From Candidatus Bathyarchaeota archaeon (GTDB lineage: Archaea > Thermoproteota > Bathyarchaeia > JAPDIZ01): a stretch of 64,000 bases of DNA. The stretch is from contig JAPDIZ010000002.1 in NCBI GenBank assembly GCA_029259355.1, positions 1 through 64,000 of the forward strand. The letters are read 5' to 3'. Below are positions 1 to 8,671 of the stretch, piece after piece. The translations under genes and the position numbers were made by a program. The notes under the pieces are model-generated. The model was not told where the DNA came from and did no database searches. It saw only the letters and a program-made list of their open reading frames with translations. Numbering within the stretch: position 1 is the stretch's first letter; every line of letters begins with the position of its first letter.

Positions 1-1
1 T

Positions 2-361
2 AGGGAGAGCGTGGAAACGCTTTTAAGGCTTAAGAGGGCGGGCTACAGAATCGTGAATACGGGAAGCTATTTGGAGGATCTTTTAAGACCTCTTGGAAGC
101 AAGCCTAACTTTTACTGTAAGGGTGGGGAGACCACGGTTTACATCGACTGGCATGGAGACCTTTACCCCTGCTTCCTCAAGCCTAAAATGTTCAATATCC
201 TCGAGGAGGGAAACCACAGGCTTAAGGAGAACGTGGAGTGTGATGAGTGCTATATAAACTGTTTTAGGGAGCCTTCCATCCTATCCCAGGCTCCAAGGTC
301 TCCAAGCCTCCTCCTCAAGGAGGCAGTCTACGCCCTCCCAACGAGAGGCCTCATATTTTAA
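2..361 (+). CDS. Radical SAM/SPASM-type protein, C-terminal part (cut by window edge)
   Basis: The reading frame is open from the first bases of the window, so only the C-terminus is present. Numbered from the GTG at 11, it shows Cys36, then Gly49-x4-Cys54, then Cys77-xx-Cys80-xxx-Cys84. The G-x4-C and CxxCxxxC pattern is that of SPASM/twitch domains, which bind auxiliary [4Fe-4S] clusters at the C-terminus of radical SAM enzymes that modify peptides or other substrates. The radical SAM core (CxxxCxxC) would lie upstream, outside the window, so the substrate cannot be guessed. The cysteine spacing is seen; the family assignment is inferred from it. Confidence 0.6.
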   Translation, partial: RESVETLLRLKRAGYRIVNTGSYLEDLLRPLGSKPNFYCKGGETTVYIDWHGDLYPCFLKPKMFNILEEGNHRLKENVECDECYINCFREPSILSQAPRSPSLLLKEAVYALPTRGLIF

Positions 362-408
362 ACCTTTTTCTTTCCCCGGGCCCCTAAATTTCTCAGGAGG
401 GCTTCTCC

Positions 409-1554
409 TTGGCCTCTGCGCCCAAGTATATTATGAAGCGGGATGGAAGGCTTGAGGAGTGGAAGCCTGGCGGTAAGGCTGCCCTCCTATACGGCCCCCC
501 AGGCAATGGTAAAACCTGCACGGTTGAGGCTTTAGCAGAGGAGAAGGGCTTAGACCTCCTCCAAACTAATGCCTCCGATGTGAGGTCTGAGGAGAAAATT
601 GAAAGGTTTCTTGGTAGAAGCGTTAAGGAGGCTTCGCTACTTGGAACTCGGGGGAAGCTCATCCTCATCGATGAGGTTGACGGGTTAGAGGCTTCAGCCG
701 ACAGGGGGGGTGTTAGAGCCATCCTACGAATCATTAGGGAGTCAGCCTTCCCCGTAATCCTAACGTCGAACGACCCCTGGGATCGGAGGCTCTACGAGGT
801 TATAGGCCTATGCGAGCTCATAGAGTTCAAGAAGGTTCCCATCCGAGACATGGTTAAGAGGCTTGAATACATCTGCAGGAGCGAGGGTGTCAAGGCCGAC
901 CCCAAACTGCTCCACGCCATAGCTGAAAAGAATAGGGGGGACCTTAGGGGAGCCATCCTCGACCTTGAAACCATAGCTCAGGGGAGGAAGCAGCTAACGC
1001 CTGAGGATCTTGAAGCTTTGGGTAAGAGGGAGCAGGAAACAGATATCTTTGAGGCTTTAAGAACAGTTTTTAAGGCTCGCTCAGCCCTCTCAGCCAAGCT
1101 CTCCATCAGCAATGTGGACATGGATCCAGGTGAAATCTTCTGGTGGATAGCTGAGAACGTGGCTAACGAGTATGAGAGGCCGGAGGATTTGGCTAGAGCC
1201 TACGAGGCCCTGGCGAGGGCAGACCTCTTCCGAAGCAGGATTATTCATAGGCAGAACTGGAGGATGCAGGCCTACATGGTGGACCTAATGACGGCTGGGG
1301 TTTCCCAGGCCAAGAAGGAGCCCTACCGTAAGTTTACAAGGTATCAGAGGCCTGAAAGGCTTAGGTTTTACTCGAAAACCATGGTGGAAAGGGAAAAGTT
1401 AAACCAGGCTCTAAGACGAATAGCCTCCAGGCTGCACTGCTCCACGAGGAAGGTGAAAACCGAATTCTTACCCTACCTCCTCTACCAGGCTAAAAAGCAG
1501 AAGGATTTCGCGGAGAAACTTGCCTCAGCCTTCAACCAACCAGGGAGGAAATAA
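409..1554 (+). CDS. rfcL: Replication factor C large subunit, N-terminally short
   Basis: AAA+ clamp-loader subunit that with the small RFC subunit loads PCNA. Walker A GPPGNGKT is at residues 29-36, Walker B LILIDEVD at 84-91, a sensor-1-like LTSND near 118 and a sensor-2-like RGDLRGAI near 177. A C-terminal collar-like region follows. The protein is 381 residues, while archaeal large subunits are usually nearer 480-500. The usual N-terminal block with a WVEKYRP-type motif, about 40 residues before Walker A, is absent. The frame is closed by TAA at 385, so it cannot be extended far. TTG at 409 is chosen because GGAGG lies at 396-400, eight bases upstream. The truncation is real in this sequence; whether it is functional is unknown. 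Confidence 0.82.
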   Translation: MASAPKYIMKRDGRLEEWKPGGKAALLYGPPGNGKTCTVEALAEEKGLDLLQTNASDVRSEEKIERFLGRSVKEASLLGTRGKLILIDEVDGLEASADRGGVRAILRIIRESAFPVILTSNDPWDRRLYEVIGLCELIEFKKVPIRDMVKRLEYICRSEGVKADPKLLHAIAEKNRGDLRGAILDLETIAQGRKQLTPEDLEALGKREQETDIFEALRTVFKARSALSAKLSISNVDMDPGEIFWWIAENVANEYERPEDLARAYEALARADLFRSRIIHRQNWRMQAYMVDLMTAGVSQAKKEPYRKFTRYQRPERLRFYSKTMVEREKLNQALRRIASRLHCSTRKVKTEFLPYLLYQAKKQKDFAEKLASAFNQPGRK

Positions 1555-1682
1555 ACCTGATAAGCTCCTTCTACAAGTAGCCAGAAAAGGGGAAGCCGTT
1601 TTAGCTGGACAATAAAGGTTTTCTTTTAGGCCCTAGGAAGCTTTAAGGCTTAAAACCTATTAGGGAGCCTTGGGGGCAAAGC

Positions 1683-2879
1683 TTGGATTTTGAGAGGGTT
1701 AGAAGGTTTGCTGAAATCCGCCGTGAGTATGGTTCAGGCTATATTAATTTGAACCCCATTCAGAGGGGTGGAATCCTATCTGAGGCTGCGAGGAGAGCTC
1801 TCCTAGAGTTTGGAGACGGCTACTCCGTTTGCGACTGGTGCCCCCCGAAAACCCCTAGGTTAGACATGATTAAGCGTCCTCCCATCGCCGATCTATATCA
1901 GGACATAGCCGAGTTCCTTGGCATGGACGTGGTTCGCGTGGTAACGAGGTGTAGAGAGGCTAAGTTCATCGCTTTTCGCATGCTTGGAAAGCCCGGAGAC
2001 TACGTAGTCGTTGATGCCAACGCCCACTACAGCACCTATCTAGCTGCTGAGCTAGCTGGGCTTAGGGTGAAGGAGATTCCCCACAGCGGCTACCCAGACT
2101 ATAGGGTCCTGGTGGAGCTTTACGAAGACAAGATTAAGGAAGTTATTAGGGAGACGGGGAAGCCCCCTGCAGCCGCGCTCCTCACCCACGTAGACCACAA
2201 CTACGGAAACCTCTCCGACGCAAAAGCGGTTTCAGACATCTGCCACCGATTCGGCGTACCCTTCGTGCTAAACGCAGCCTACACCGCGGGCGTTATGCCG
2301 GTAAACGGCCGCGAGCTTGGGGTAGATGTCCTCGTTAGCAGCGGGCACAAGAGCTGGGCAGCGAGCGCTCCAACGGGGATTTTGGCGCTGACGGAGGAGA
2401 TAGCTAAGGTCGTGTTGGCGAGGTCTAGCATAGTGGGCGACTGGAGCGGCAAGTCCTTCCCCGAAAAAGAGCTTGCGCTCTTGGGGTGTACGGTTATGGG
2501 AGCTCCTCTCGCATCGCTCATGGCCTCCTTCCCCTACGTGGTGGAGCGTGTTCAGAGGTGGGGAGAGGAGGTGGAGAAGGCTCGATACCTATGCCAGCAG
2601 CTCGAGAGAATAGAGGAAACTAGGGTGCTTGGAGAAAAGCCCAAGAGGCATACGCTAATGCAGGTTGAGTCGCTTGGGCTGTACGAGGTCTCTAAGAAGC
2701 ACAAGAGGCGTGGATACTTCCTGTACGACGAGCTTAAGGCTAGGAAGATCACTGGGATACAGCCGGGGCTGACCAAACACTTCAAGCTAAACACCTACGG
2801 CCTCTCTTGGGAGGAGGTGAGGTACGTAGCTGCGTCTTTTATCGAGATCGCTGAGAAGTATGGGCTGGGGGTTTCCTAA
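1683..2879 (+). CDS. pscS: O-phospho-L-seryl-tRNA:Cys-tRNA synthase (SepCysS)
   Basis: PLP enzyme of the indirect Cys-tRNA pathway: it converts phosphoseryl-tRNA(Cys), made by SepRS, to Cys-tRNA(Cys). The protein has 398 residues, typical of the family. The PLP-binding lysine is in SSGHKSW (Lys223). Cys50-x-x-Cys53 and Cys269 match the three conserved cysteines known to be needed in the methanogen enzyme. Start TTG 1683 follows a G-rich Shine-Dalgarno. The MBL gene begins five bases after the stop, so the two are probably co-transcribed. The pathway is best known from methanogens and Archaeoglobus and also occurs in some uncultured archaeal lineages. SepRS is not in this window. Confidence 0.88.
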   Translation: MDFERVRRFAEIRREYGSGYINLNPIQRGGILSEAARRALLEFGDGYSVCDWCPPKTPRLDMIKRPPIADLYQDIAEFLGMDVVRVVTRCREAKFIAFRMLGKPGDYVVVDANAHYSTYLAAELAGLRVKEIPHSGYPDYRVLVELYEDKIKEVIRETGKPPAAALLTHVDHNYGNLSDAKAVSDICHRFGVPFVLNAAYTAGVMPVNGRELGVDVLVSSGHKSWAASAPTGILALTEEIAKVVLARSSIVGDWSGKSFPEKELALLGCTVMGAPLASLMASFPYVVERVQRWGEEVEKARYLCQQLERIEETRVLGEKPKRHTLMQVESLGLYEVSKKHKRRGYFLYDELKARKITGIQPGLTKHFKLNTYGLSWEEVRYVAASFIEIAEKYGLGVS

Positions 2880-2884
2880 CGGGT

Positions 2885-3508
2885 TTGCCAGCTGCTAAGG
2901 TCTCGAAGTCGGTGTACCTCGTCAAGCCGGGGGAGGCGGTGTACAGAGACAACCGCGTCGTCTTCGCATCTTCCTCCGTAGTCTTGGTAGAGGACGACGA
3001 CAAGCTGCTCTTGGTGGACACGGGGCTCTGGACAGACTGCGACAAGCTCCTTCAGGGCTTGGAGGAGCTTGGGCTCAGCCCAAGCGAAATAGACGCTGTT
3101 GTGCTCACGCACCTACACGGCGACCACTGCGGGTGCTTAGACCTCTTCAACTGCCCAAAGTACGCGCATCCAAGCGAGATAGCTAGAGCGCTCTCCCTCG
3201 GCTACGACCTCGGCTGCAGACCGGTTCCGAGGAGGTTCTCCGACAAGCTCTGGATTCTCGATACCCCTGGTCATGTCTACGGCCACGTCTCGGTGGTTTT
3301 TGAGGGAGAAGAGGTGGTTGTGGCTGCTGGAGACGCTATTCCCATAGCCGACAACCTGCTGAAGCGCATCCCCCCGCTGATAAGAGTGGACGCTGAGATG
3401 GCTCTCAAGAGCATGGAGAGGATAGCTGAGGTGGCGGACGTGGTGGTTCCCGGCCACGACAAACCCTTCAGAATTCGCGGCTTGAAGCGAAAGCCTAAAA
3501 TTCGTTGA
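2885..3508 (+). CDS. Metallo-beta-lactamase-fold hydrolase
   Basis: A 207-residue soluble protein with the MBL signature THLHGDH at residues 75-81, plus the downstream histidines and aspartate (PGH near 129, GDA near 150, PGHD near 194) that complete a dinuclear metal site. It lies five bases after SepCysS and overlaps the start of the next gene, implying one transcript. MBL-fold proteins of this size include glyoxalase II-like thioesterases and MBLAC1-like hydrolases. Nothing in the sequence fixes the substrate. Linkage to tRNA-dependent cysteine synthesis is suggestive only. Confidence 0.85.
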   Translation: MPAAKVSKSVYLVKPGEAVYRDNRVVFASSSVVLVEDDDKLLLVDTGLWTDCDKLLQGLEELGLSPSEIDAVVLTHLHGDHCGCLDLFNCPKYAHPSEIARALSLGYDLGCRPVPRRFSDKLWILDTPGHVYGHVSVVFEGEEVVVAAGDAIPIADNLLKRIPPLIRVDAEMALKSMERIAEVADVVVPGHDKPFRIRGLKRKPKIR

Positions 3509-5019
3509 TGTTAAAACCCATGAGAAAACAGTTAAGTGAGACCATGTCCAAACCACTCGCCGCGTTCGCAGCGCTGGCGGTGGTGCTCCTTCTCAGCACC
3601 CCTCCTTGCGCTTACGCAAGTATGCTTCTATACGGGGAGAAGCCTCTAGTCTCCGTCAAGCACCTCGTCTACACCATAGGCTCCACAACGTACCACGTCT
3701 ACGTTTCTCCAAACCCAAAGATGCAGGTGCTCAAAACCCCTGCAGCTGAGCCGTGGATCGAGGACTTCATAGACAGGCTAGACAAGGCTTCGAGGAAAGC
3801 GGCCGTGATCTTTGGAGCAAGTCCGTTCACCGAGGTCTACGTCGTAGACCCATCCCTAGACCGGTCTTGGGTCGAGATCCCAGCCAACGCCGTAGTCGTA
3901 AAGCTGGTGCCAAACTTCAGGATGCACGAAGCAATAGAGGATTTAATGAGGGCTTACGCCAGGAGGTACGTGGCCGTAGATGATGGCATAAGCTGGTTCA
4001 TCGAGGGAGCTTGCTCGTACGGAGCGAAGCGCATAGCTTCGGAGGAGCTCGACAACATCTTCGGCCTGGCTAAGCTCTACGAAGACTACCTAATTCTAGA
4101 AAGAGCTTATCGGAAGCAGGGCAAAGAGGCTTTGAAGAGGCTTGGAGGACTTAGAAGCGAAGTGCTCGTGGCTACTCTGGATATGAAGCTTCGCGAAAGC
4201 ACAGCAAGCTACGTCACCTACGAAGACTTGCTCAACGAGGTTGCTTCCAAGAGCCAAGAGGGTGTGTTGGTCGATAGAGGAGTCTTTGAGGATATGCTGA
4301 AGGATCTTGCGGGCTTGAGCTACCCCCAGTTCTTCTCCAAGTACATAGACGGCGCAGAAATCCCGCCCAAAGACGCTTGCGTGTATCGCTACGAGCTAAT
4401 CCACGAGGAATACTTCGATAGCTTGTGCAACGAGTTCTTCGACGAATCCCGCATAAGCTATTTAGTGACTCTCGAATACCTTTCGCTGACCTCGCAAGAC
4501 CCTAATCAAGACCTCGCAACCATGTTCGATCAAGGAGACGAGACTAGATACGTTCGCACGCTATTTGCTGGCGAGAAGGAGCTTAGCCAGCAAAAGGTTG
4601 TGAGCGTCCTCACCGAAGCTACTGGCGTGGACTGCAGCGACTTCTTCCAGCACTATAGCAAGCTACTCCAAGGGTCTTCGCCATCTGAGCTGGCCAAGGT
4701 ATCGGAGGGCGTGGTTGTTAGGCACCCATCCATCATCGAAAGCCCGGTGACCAAGATCGGCGAAGAACGCCTCAACGTGTGGTTCGAGATACTCGACGAA
4801 GGCTTTGGCGTAGACAAGGCATACCTCCATTACAGGGGAGCGAGCGGCTCTTGGGAAACCGCTGAACTCCTCGAGTGCGGTGAGAAGTACACAGCTTCTG
4901 TTTACGTAGGCGCTCAGAGCACTGTGGAGTTCTTCGCATCTGCTGTAGACCACGCTGGAAGAAGCTACTTCACGAGGAGATACTTCGCAACCACAACGCC
5001 CATAGTGATCGTCTTCTAG
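3505..5019 (+). CDS. Secreted/membrane-anchored protein resembling a catalytically dead peptidase MA
   Basis: Residues about 18-33 form a hydrophobic signal/anchor. Three starts are possible: TTG 3505 overlapping the MBL stop, ATG 3508, or ATG 3544, which gives the most standard signal peptide. The mature part has no recognised repeats. Residues 141-146 read HEAIED, and WFIEGACSYGA follows at 164-174. That layout resembles gluzincins of the peptidase-MA type, in which HExxH precedes a WxxEGxxxY motif, but the second histidine is missing here, so activity is unlikely. The C-terminal ~90 residues look like a beta-rich extracellular module. The family link is my inference; the coding frame itself is clear. 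Confidence 0.7.
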   Translation: MMLKPMRKQLSETMSKPLAAFAALAVVLLLSTPPCAYASMLLYGEKPLVSVKHLVYTIGSTTYHVYVSPNPKMQVLKTPAAEPWIEDFIDRLDKASRKAAVIFGASPFTEVYVVDPSLDRSWVEIPANAVVVKLVPNFRMHEAIEDLMRAYARRYVAVDDGISWFIEGACSYGAKRIASEELDNIFGLAKLYEDYLILERAYRKQGKEALKRLGGLRSEVLVATLDMKLRESTASYVTYEDLLNEVASKSQEGVLVDRGVFEDMLKDLAGLSYPQFFSKYIDGAEIPPKDACVYRYELIHEEYFDSLCNEFFDESRISYLVTLEYLSLTSQDPNQDLATMFDQGDETRYVRTLFAGEKELSQQKVVSVLTEATGVDCSDFFQHYSKLLQGSSPSELAKVSEGVVVRHPSIIESPVTKIGEERLNVWFEILDEGFGVDKAYLHYRGASGSWETAELLECGEKYTASVYVGAQSTVEFFASAVDHAGRSYFTRRYFATTTPIVIVF

Positions 5020-5021
5020 AG

Positions 5022-5939
5022 CTACTTGTAGGCAACGACTGCGTAGAGTTCTCTCACCAGCTTAGCCTCAAACCCAGCTCTCCTCAAGCGCTCGGCAACG
5101 CCTCTCGCCACGTCTTTTCCCCTGCGCCTACCCGGTGCGCCCGTGTAGTGGACGAGGAGGCCTCCGCTGGCTAAAACCCTGTATAGGCCTTGGTAGAACT
5201 CGATTCCGTAGAGCTCGCCCGCTATGGAGAGCCTAGGCGGGTCGTGGATGATGCGGGTGAAGGACTCTTCAGGCAGCTTCCAAATCACCTCAGCCGCATC
5301 TCCCAACACAATGCCAATTTTGTCGCTCTCGAGCCACCTGCTCCAAGGGTTGTATTCCGCCAACTCCAAAACTACATCATCTTTCTCCACCGTGAGGATG
5401 TACCGGGCTCTCCTAGCTGCGAGCTCAGCGGTGTACCCAAGGCCAGTGCACACGTCTAGAACAACGTCTCCCCTACCAACTCTAGCGAGCTTGACCTTCT
5501 GAAGCGAATCCCTCCAGGGTGTGATGCCAGAGATTCTGTGCATGTGGATTCCGTCTATCTCCAGCGTCGGCGCGGTGTAGGCTCCGGCGTTGACGAGCTT
5601 GTACAGGTGCCCTCCTCTCTCAGCCCAAAGCTTCGCTAAACCCCCATCCACCACTGCGTAGAGGCTTCGCTTATCCTCGGCTACCTCGCGCAGCTCCTCG
5701 ACAGCCACTTCATCTCTCCCAAAAACCACCACATCGCCCCTAAGCAAAACCTCGCCCCTAGATATCCCTAGGTCTAGGGAAGCCTCCACCCTCTCCTGCT
5801 TCCCAAAAGCCTCCAAGATGTGCCTCGCAGCTTCGCAGCCGATCACGGGCACTCTGCGGTGCTTGAAGTCGAAGCGGTTAAGGAGGAGAACGGCTTCTCG
5901 AATACTGCTCATCAAGAAGATATACGCAGCCTCAGACAA
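5022..5939 (-). CDS. Predicted SAM-dependent methyltransferase (COG2521-like)
   Basis: A 305-residue protein with a class I methyltransferase motif I, VVLDVCTGLGYT, at 159-170, an acidic post-I residue in TVEKDD, and a motif IV-like HDPPR near 215. The DPP(R) form is found in N-methyltransferases acting on RNA or protein. The N-terminal ~150 residues form a separate, less conserved domain as in archaeal COG2521 proteins. Start is TTG 5939; ATG 5912 is an alternative. It faces the end of the preceding plus-strand gene, leaving two bases between stops, and lies just downstream of the Opp operon on the same strand, so it may share that transcript. Confidence 0.75.
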   Translation of the reverse strand: MSEAAYIFLMSSIREAVLLLNRFDFKHRRVPVIGCEAARHILEAFGKQERVEASLDLGISRGEVLLRGDVVVFGRDEVAVEELREVAEDKRSLYAVVDGGLAKLWAERGGHLYKLVNAGAYTAPTLEIDGIHMHRISGITPWRDSLQKVKLARVGRGDVVLDVCTGLGYTAELAARRARYILTVEKDDVVLELAEYNPWSRWLESDKIGIVLGDAAEVIWKLPEESFTRIIHDPPRLSIAGELYGIEFYQGLYRVLASGGLLVHYTGAPGRRRGKDVARGVAERLRRAGFEAKLVRELYAVVAYK

Positions 5940-5948
5940 GGGCTTTTC

Positions 5949-6857
5949 TCATGTCAACACCGCGTGGCAAGCCACCATCCGTCCATCAACTTCAGAAAGC
6001 GTGGGCTCAATCTCTTCGCAGATTCTGAGGGCGTGGGGGCACCTAGGCCTATACCTACACCCCCTCTCAACCACCTCACTCTCTGCAGCGGGTTCACAGA
6101 CCCCCTTTGCCGAGTTGATGAGCTCGTTTGTGTAGGGGTGTAGGGGTTTTTCGAAAAGCTCCTCTGTTTCGCAGACCTCAACCAGCTTTCCCCTGTACAT
6201 CACCGCTATTCGGCTGCACAAAGCTCTAGCCAAGATGAGGTCGTGGGTTATGAACAGCAGAGTAACCCCCCTCTCCCTCCTGAGGTCATCGATCAGCGAG
6301 AGGAGCTGCGCACGCATAACCGAGTCGAGGTTTGAGACGGGTTCGTCCGCAACCAAGAACTCTGGGTTTGTCGAGAGAGCTCTGGCAATGGCCACCCGTT
6401 GCCGCTCCCCTCCGCTTAGCTGGTGAGGGTACTTCGACAAGTACTCGTCGCTGAGGCCAACAGACTCGAGGAGCTCTACCACTCTATCCCGAATCTCCTC
6501 CTTGTGTACTAGCTTGTGAACCCTCATGGGCTCAGAGATGAGCTGCTCAACGCTCATCCAAGGGTTCAGCGAAGAGTAGGGGTCTTGAAAGACTATCTGC
6601 ATACGCTTCCTCAGACGTCTGAGCCTCCTCCCAGAAAGCTTGGTCAGCTCCACCCCGTCGAAGAACACAGAGCCCTTCGTCGGCTTAACGAGCTTGAGCA
6701 AAAGTAGCGCGAGGGTGGTTTTGCCGCAGCCGCTTTCGCCAACGAGCCCCAAGCACTCCCCCCTAGCTATCCCCAAGTCTACTCCATCGACTGCGCGGAC
6801 AACGCCTCCTCCACCGAGGCGATACCACTTGGTTAAGCCCCTAGCCTCTACGAGCAA
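5949..6857 (-). CDS. oppF: Oligopeptide/dipeptide ABC transporter ATP-binding protein
   Basis: Cytoplasmic ATPase subunit of a peptide-type importer. It has Walker A GESGCGKTT, signature LSGGERQRV, Walker B LVADEPVSNLD and the H-loop FITHD. The C-terminal extension, with CRYRPRCPHA and CHA cysteines, is typical of OppD/OppF family ATPases and matches the Fe-S or oligopeptide_C region of the family. TTG 6857 is preceded by AGGTGAG, which overlaps the oppD stop, so translation is coupled. It is the last Opp gene of the operon. Confidence 0.9.
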   Translation of the reverse strand: MLVEARGLTKWYRLGGGGVVRAVDGVDLGIARGECLGLVGESGCGKTTLALLLLKLVKPTKGSVFFDGVELTKLSGRRLRRLRKRMQIVFQDPYSSLNPWMSVEQLISEPMRVHKLVHKEEIRDRVVELLESVGLSDEYLSKYPHQLSGGERQRVAIARALSTNPEFLVADEPVSNLDSVMRAQLLSLIDDLRRERGVTLLFITHDLILARALCSRIAVMYRGKLVEVCETEELFEKPLHPYTNELINSAKGVCEPAAESEVVERGCRYRPRCPHALRICEEIEPTLSEVDGRMVACHAVLT

Positions 6858-6863
6858 GCGCGC

Positions 6864-7811
6864 TCACCTAGCGTATGCGAAGCACCTGACAGCTCCGCAG
6901 CCTGCTTCGAAGAGCGGTGGAGAAGCTTCTCTACACACGTCTAGCGGGTGCGGGCAGCTTTCCAGAAAGACGCATCCGCCTCTGTTGCTTGGCAACCCAT
7001 TGCGTATAACCACACCCCTCCAAAAAACGTCTCTGTAGGCGCTTACGAGGAGCTTTGTGTAGGGGTGTAGAGGCCTCTTCAAGAGCCTATCGGCTGGTGC
7101 GCGCTCAACCACCTGCCCAAAGAGCATGACCACTACCTCATCGACCAGCCCCAGTACGGTGCGCAGGTCGTGTGACACCATTACGAGAGACATCCCGCGC
7201 CTATCGCAGAGCTTTTTGAGTAAGCTCGTTATCCGCGAAGTGGCTACAGCGTCGAGAGCAGATGTAGGCTCGTCGGCTATGAGCACCTCTGGGCTCTGAG
7301 CTATGGCCAGCGCGATCAAAACCCTCTGAGCGAGCCCCCCGCTCAGCTGGTGTGGGTACTTGCTGAGCACGTCTTGCGGGTGGTCTATGCCCGCTTCCCT
7401 CAAAACCTCCCTCGCGCTCTGCCTAGCCTCTCCCGCACCCATGCCGAGCTTCAGCTCGTAGACTTCAAGTAAGTGCTGTTCCACGGTCGCCGTTGGGTTT
7501 AGCGAGGTGTGCGGGTTTTGGAAGATCATTGACACCCGCTTTCCCCTTACGCTGCGCATCTCCTCCTCACTAAGCGAAAGCAAGTCTACGCCATCTAGCA
7601 GTATGCGTCCGCTCTCTACAACCGCGTTTTTGGGGAGAAGCCTCATTACCGAGAGGCAGAGAGTAGTCTTACCGCTTCCGGATCCCCCAACCACACCCAG
7701 CGACGAGCCTCTCTCAAGCCCAATGGAAACATCTCTCAGCGCGTGGATCTCGCGCGGATTAGCTCGATACTTAACCGAGAGGCTCTCTACGCTTAGGATG
7801 CGGCTTCCCAT
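6864..7811 (-). CDS. oppD: Oligopeptide/dipeptide ABC transporter ATP-binding protein
   Basis: Second ATPase of the peptide importer: Walker A GGSGSGKTT, signature LSGGLAQRV, Walker B LIADEPTSALD, H-loop MVSHD, and a C-terminal cysteine-containing oligopeptide extension (FLESCPHPLDVCR). The frame stays open upstream, but ATG 7811 has a GGTGAT Shine-Dalgarno and gives the standard family N-terminus, so it is chosen. It overlaps the end of oppC by 19 bases. Confidence 0.9.
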   Translation of the reverse strand: MGSRILSVESLSVKYRANPREIHALRDVSIGLERGSSLGVVGGSGSGKTTLCLSVMRLLPKNAVVESGRILLDGVDLLSLSEEEMRSVRGKRVSMIFQNPHTSLNPTATVEQHLLEVYELKLGMGAGEARQSAREVLREAGIDHPQDVLSKYPHQLSGGLAQRVLIALAIAQSPEVLIADEPTSALDAVATSRITSLLKKLCDRRGMSLVMVSHDLRTVLGLVDEVVVMLFGQVVERAPADRLLKRPLHPYTKLLVSAYRDVFWRGVVIRNGLPSNRGGCVFLESCPHPLDVCREASPPLFEAGCGAVRCFAYAR

Positions 7812-8671
7812 GTTTGAATCACCTCCCTTAGGCGGGGGTCTATGTACTCGCGCAAAACCTCCCCCAAGAAGTTGAAGCCGAGGATAGCGAACGCTATGGC
7901 CAATCCCGGGAAGAGCGGGTACCAAGGAGCTGCGAGCAAGTAGCTCCTAGACTCTTGGAGTATGCTTCCCCAGCTTGGGGTAGGTGGTGGAACGCCTAAT
8001 CCCAAGAAGCTTAGACCAGCTTCAGCAAGTATCGCGCTAGCTACGTTGACGGTGGCCTGCGCAAGCACTGAGGGTAGGCAGAAGGGAGCTATGTGAAATG
8101 CGAGGATGCGGAGGTCTCCGCACCCAACGGCTCTAGCCGAGAGCACGTGGGTGGATTCCTTGACTACGAGGGTGTTTGCTCTGAAGAGCCTCGCGTATAT
8201 CGGGGAGTAGGCGACGCCAAGCACCAACACGAGGTTGGTAATGGAGGGGCCGAGCATAGCCATAGCAGCGAGTGCGATCACTATGGCGGGAAACGAGAAG
8301 AGCGCGTCAGAGAATCTCATCAGGACCTCGTCGACTACTCCCCCGACGTACCCAGAGACTGCTCCGAGCGGGACACCTAAGAGCACGGCGAGCAACACCG
8401 ACAACACGCCGACGTATAGGGATATGCGAGCGCCATACGCGATCCTAGCCAGCAGATCTCTGCCATACATATCAGTTCCGAAGGGGTGTTGGGGAGATGG
8501 GGGAAGCAGCCTCTCGCTCAGCCTAACCTCGTAGGCGTTTAGCGGGAGCACTGGAGCTACGAGAGCTAGCGCAAGCGTAGCGCAGAGTATGACTACTCCC
8601 AGCGCTCCGCGCTTGTCGTGGACCATGCGCCAGATGAGGGGAAGGATCATCCTAGCTGGAGCCACGTTCAT
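7793..8671 (-). CDS. oppC: Oligopeptide/dipeptide ABC transporter permease
   Basis: Integral membrane subunit with an N-terminal transmembrane helix and a BPD_transp_1 core. The EAA loop, which contacts the ATPase, is visible as LAEAGLSFLGLG near residue 220. The LPPSPQHPFGTDMYGRDL segment after the first helix is diagnostic for DppC/OppC. ATG 8671 shares its A with the oppB TGA stop and follows GGTGAGG, so the pair is translationally coupled. Confidence 0.92.
   Translation of the reverse strand: MNVAPARMILPLIWRMVHDKRGALGVVILCATLALALVAPVLPLNAYEVRLSERLLPPSPQHPFGTDMYGRDLLARIAYGARISLYVGVLSVLLAVLLGVPLGAVSGYVGGVVDEVLMRFSDALFSFPAIVIALAAMAMLGPSITNLVLVLGVAYSPIYARLFRANTLVVKESTHVLSARAVGCGDLRILAFHIAPFCLPSVLAQATVNVASAILAEAGLSFLGLGVPPPTPSWGSILQESRSYLLAAPWYPLFPGLAIAFAILGFNFLGEVLREYIDPRLREVIQTWEAAS

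Noticed and set aside
3925-4029. Active zinc metallopeptidase
   Set aside because: The second His of HExxH is missing (HEAIED), so an active gluzincin is not supported.
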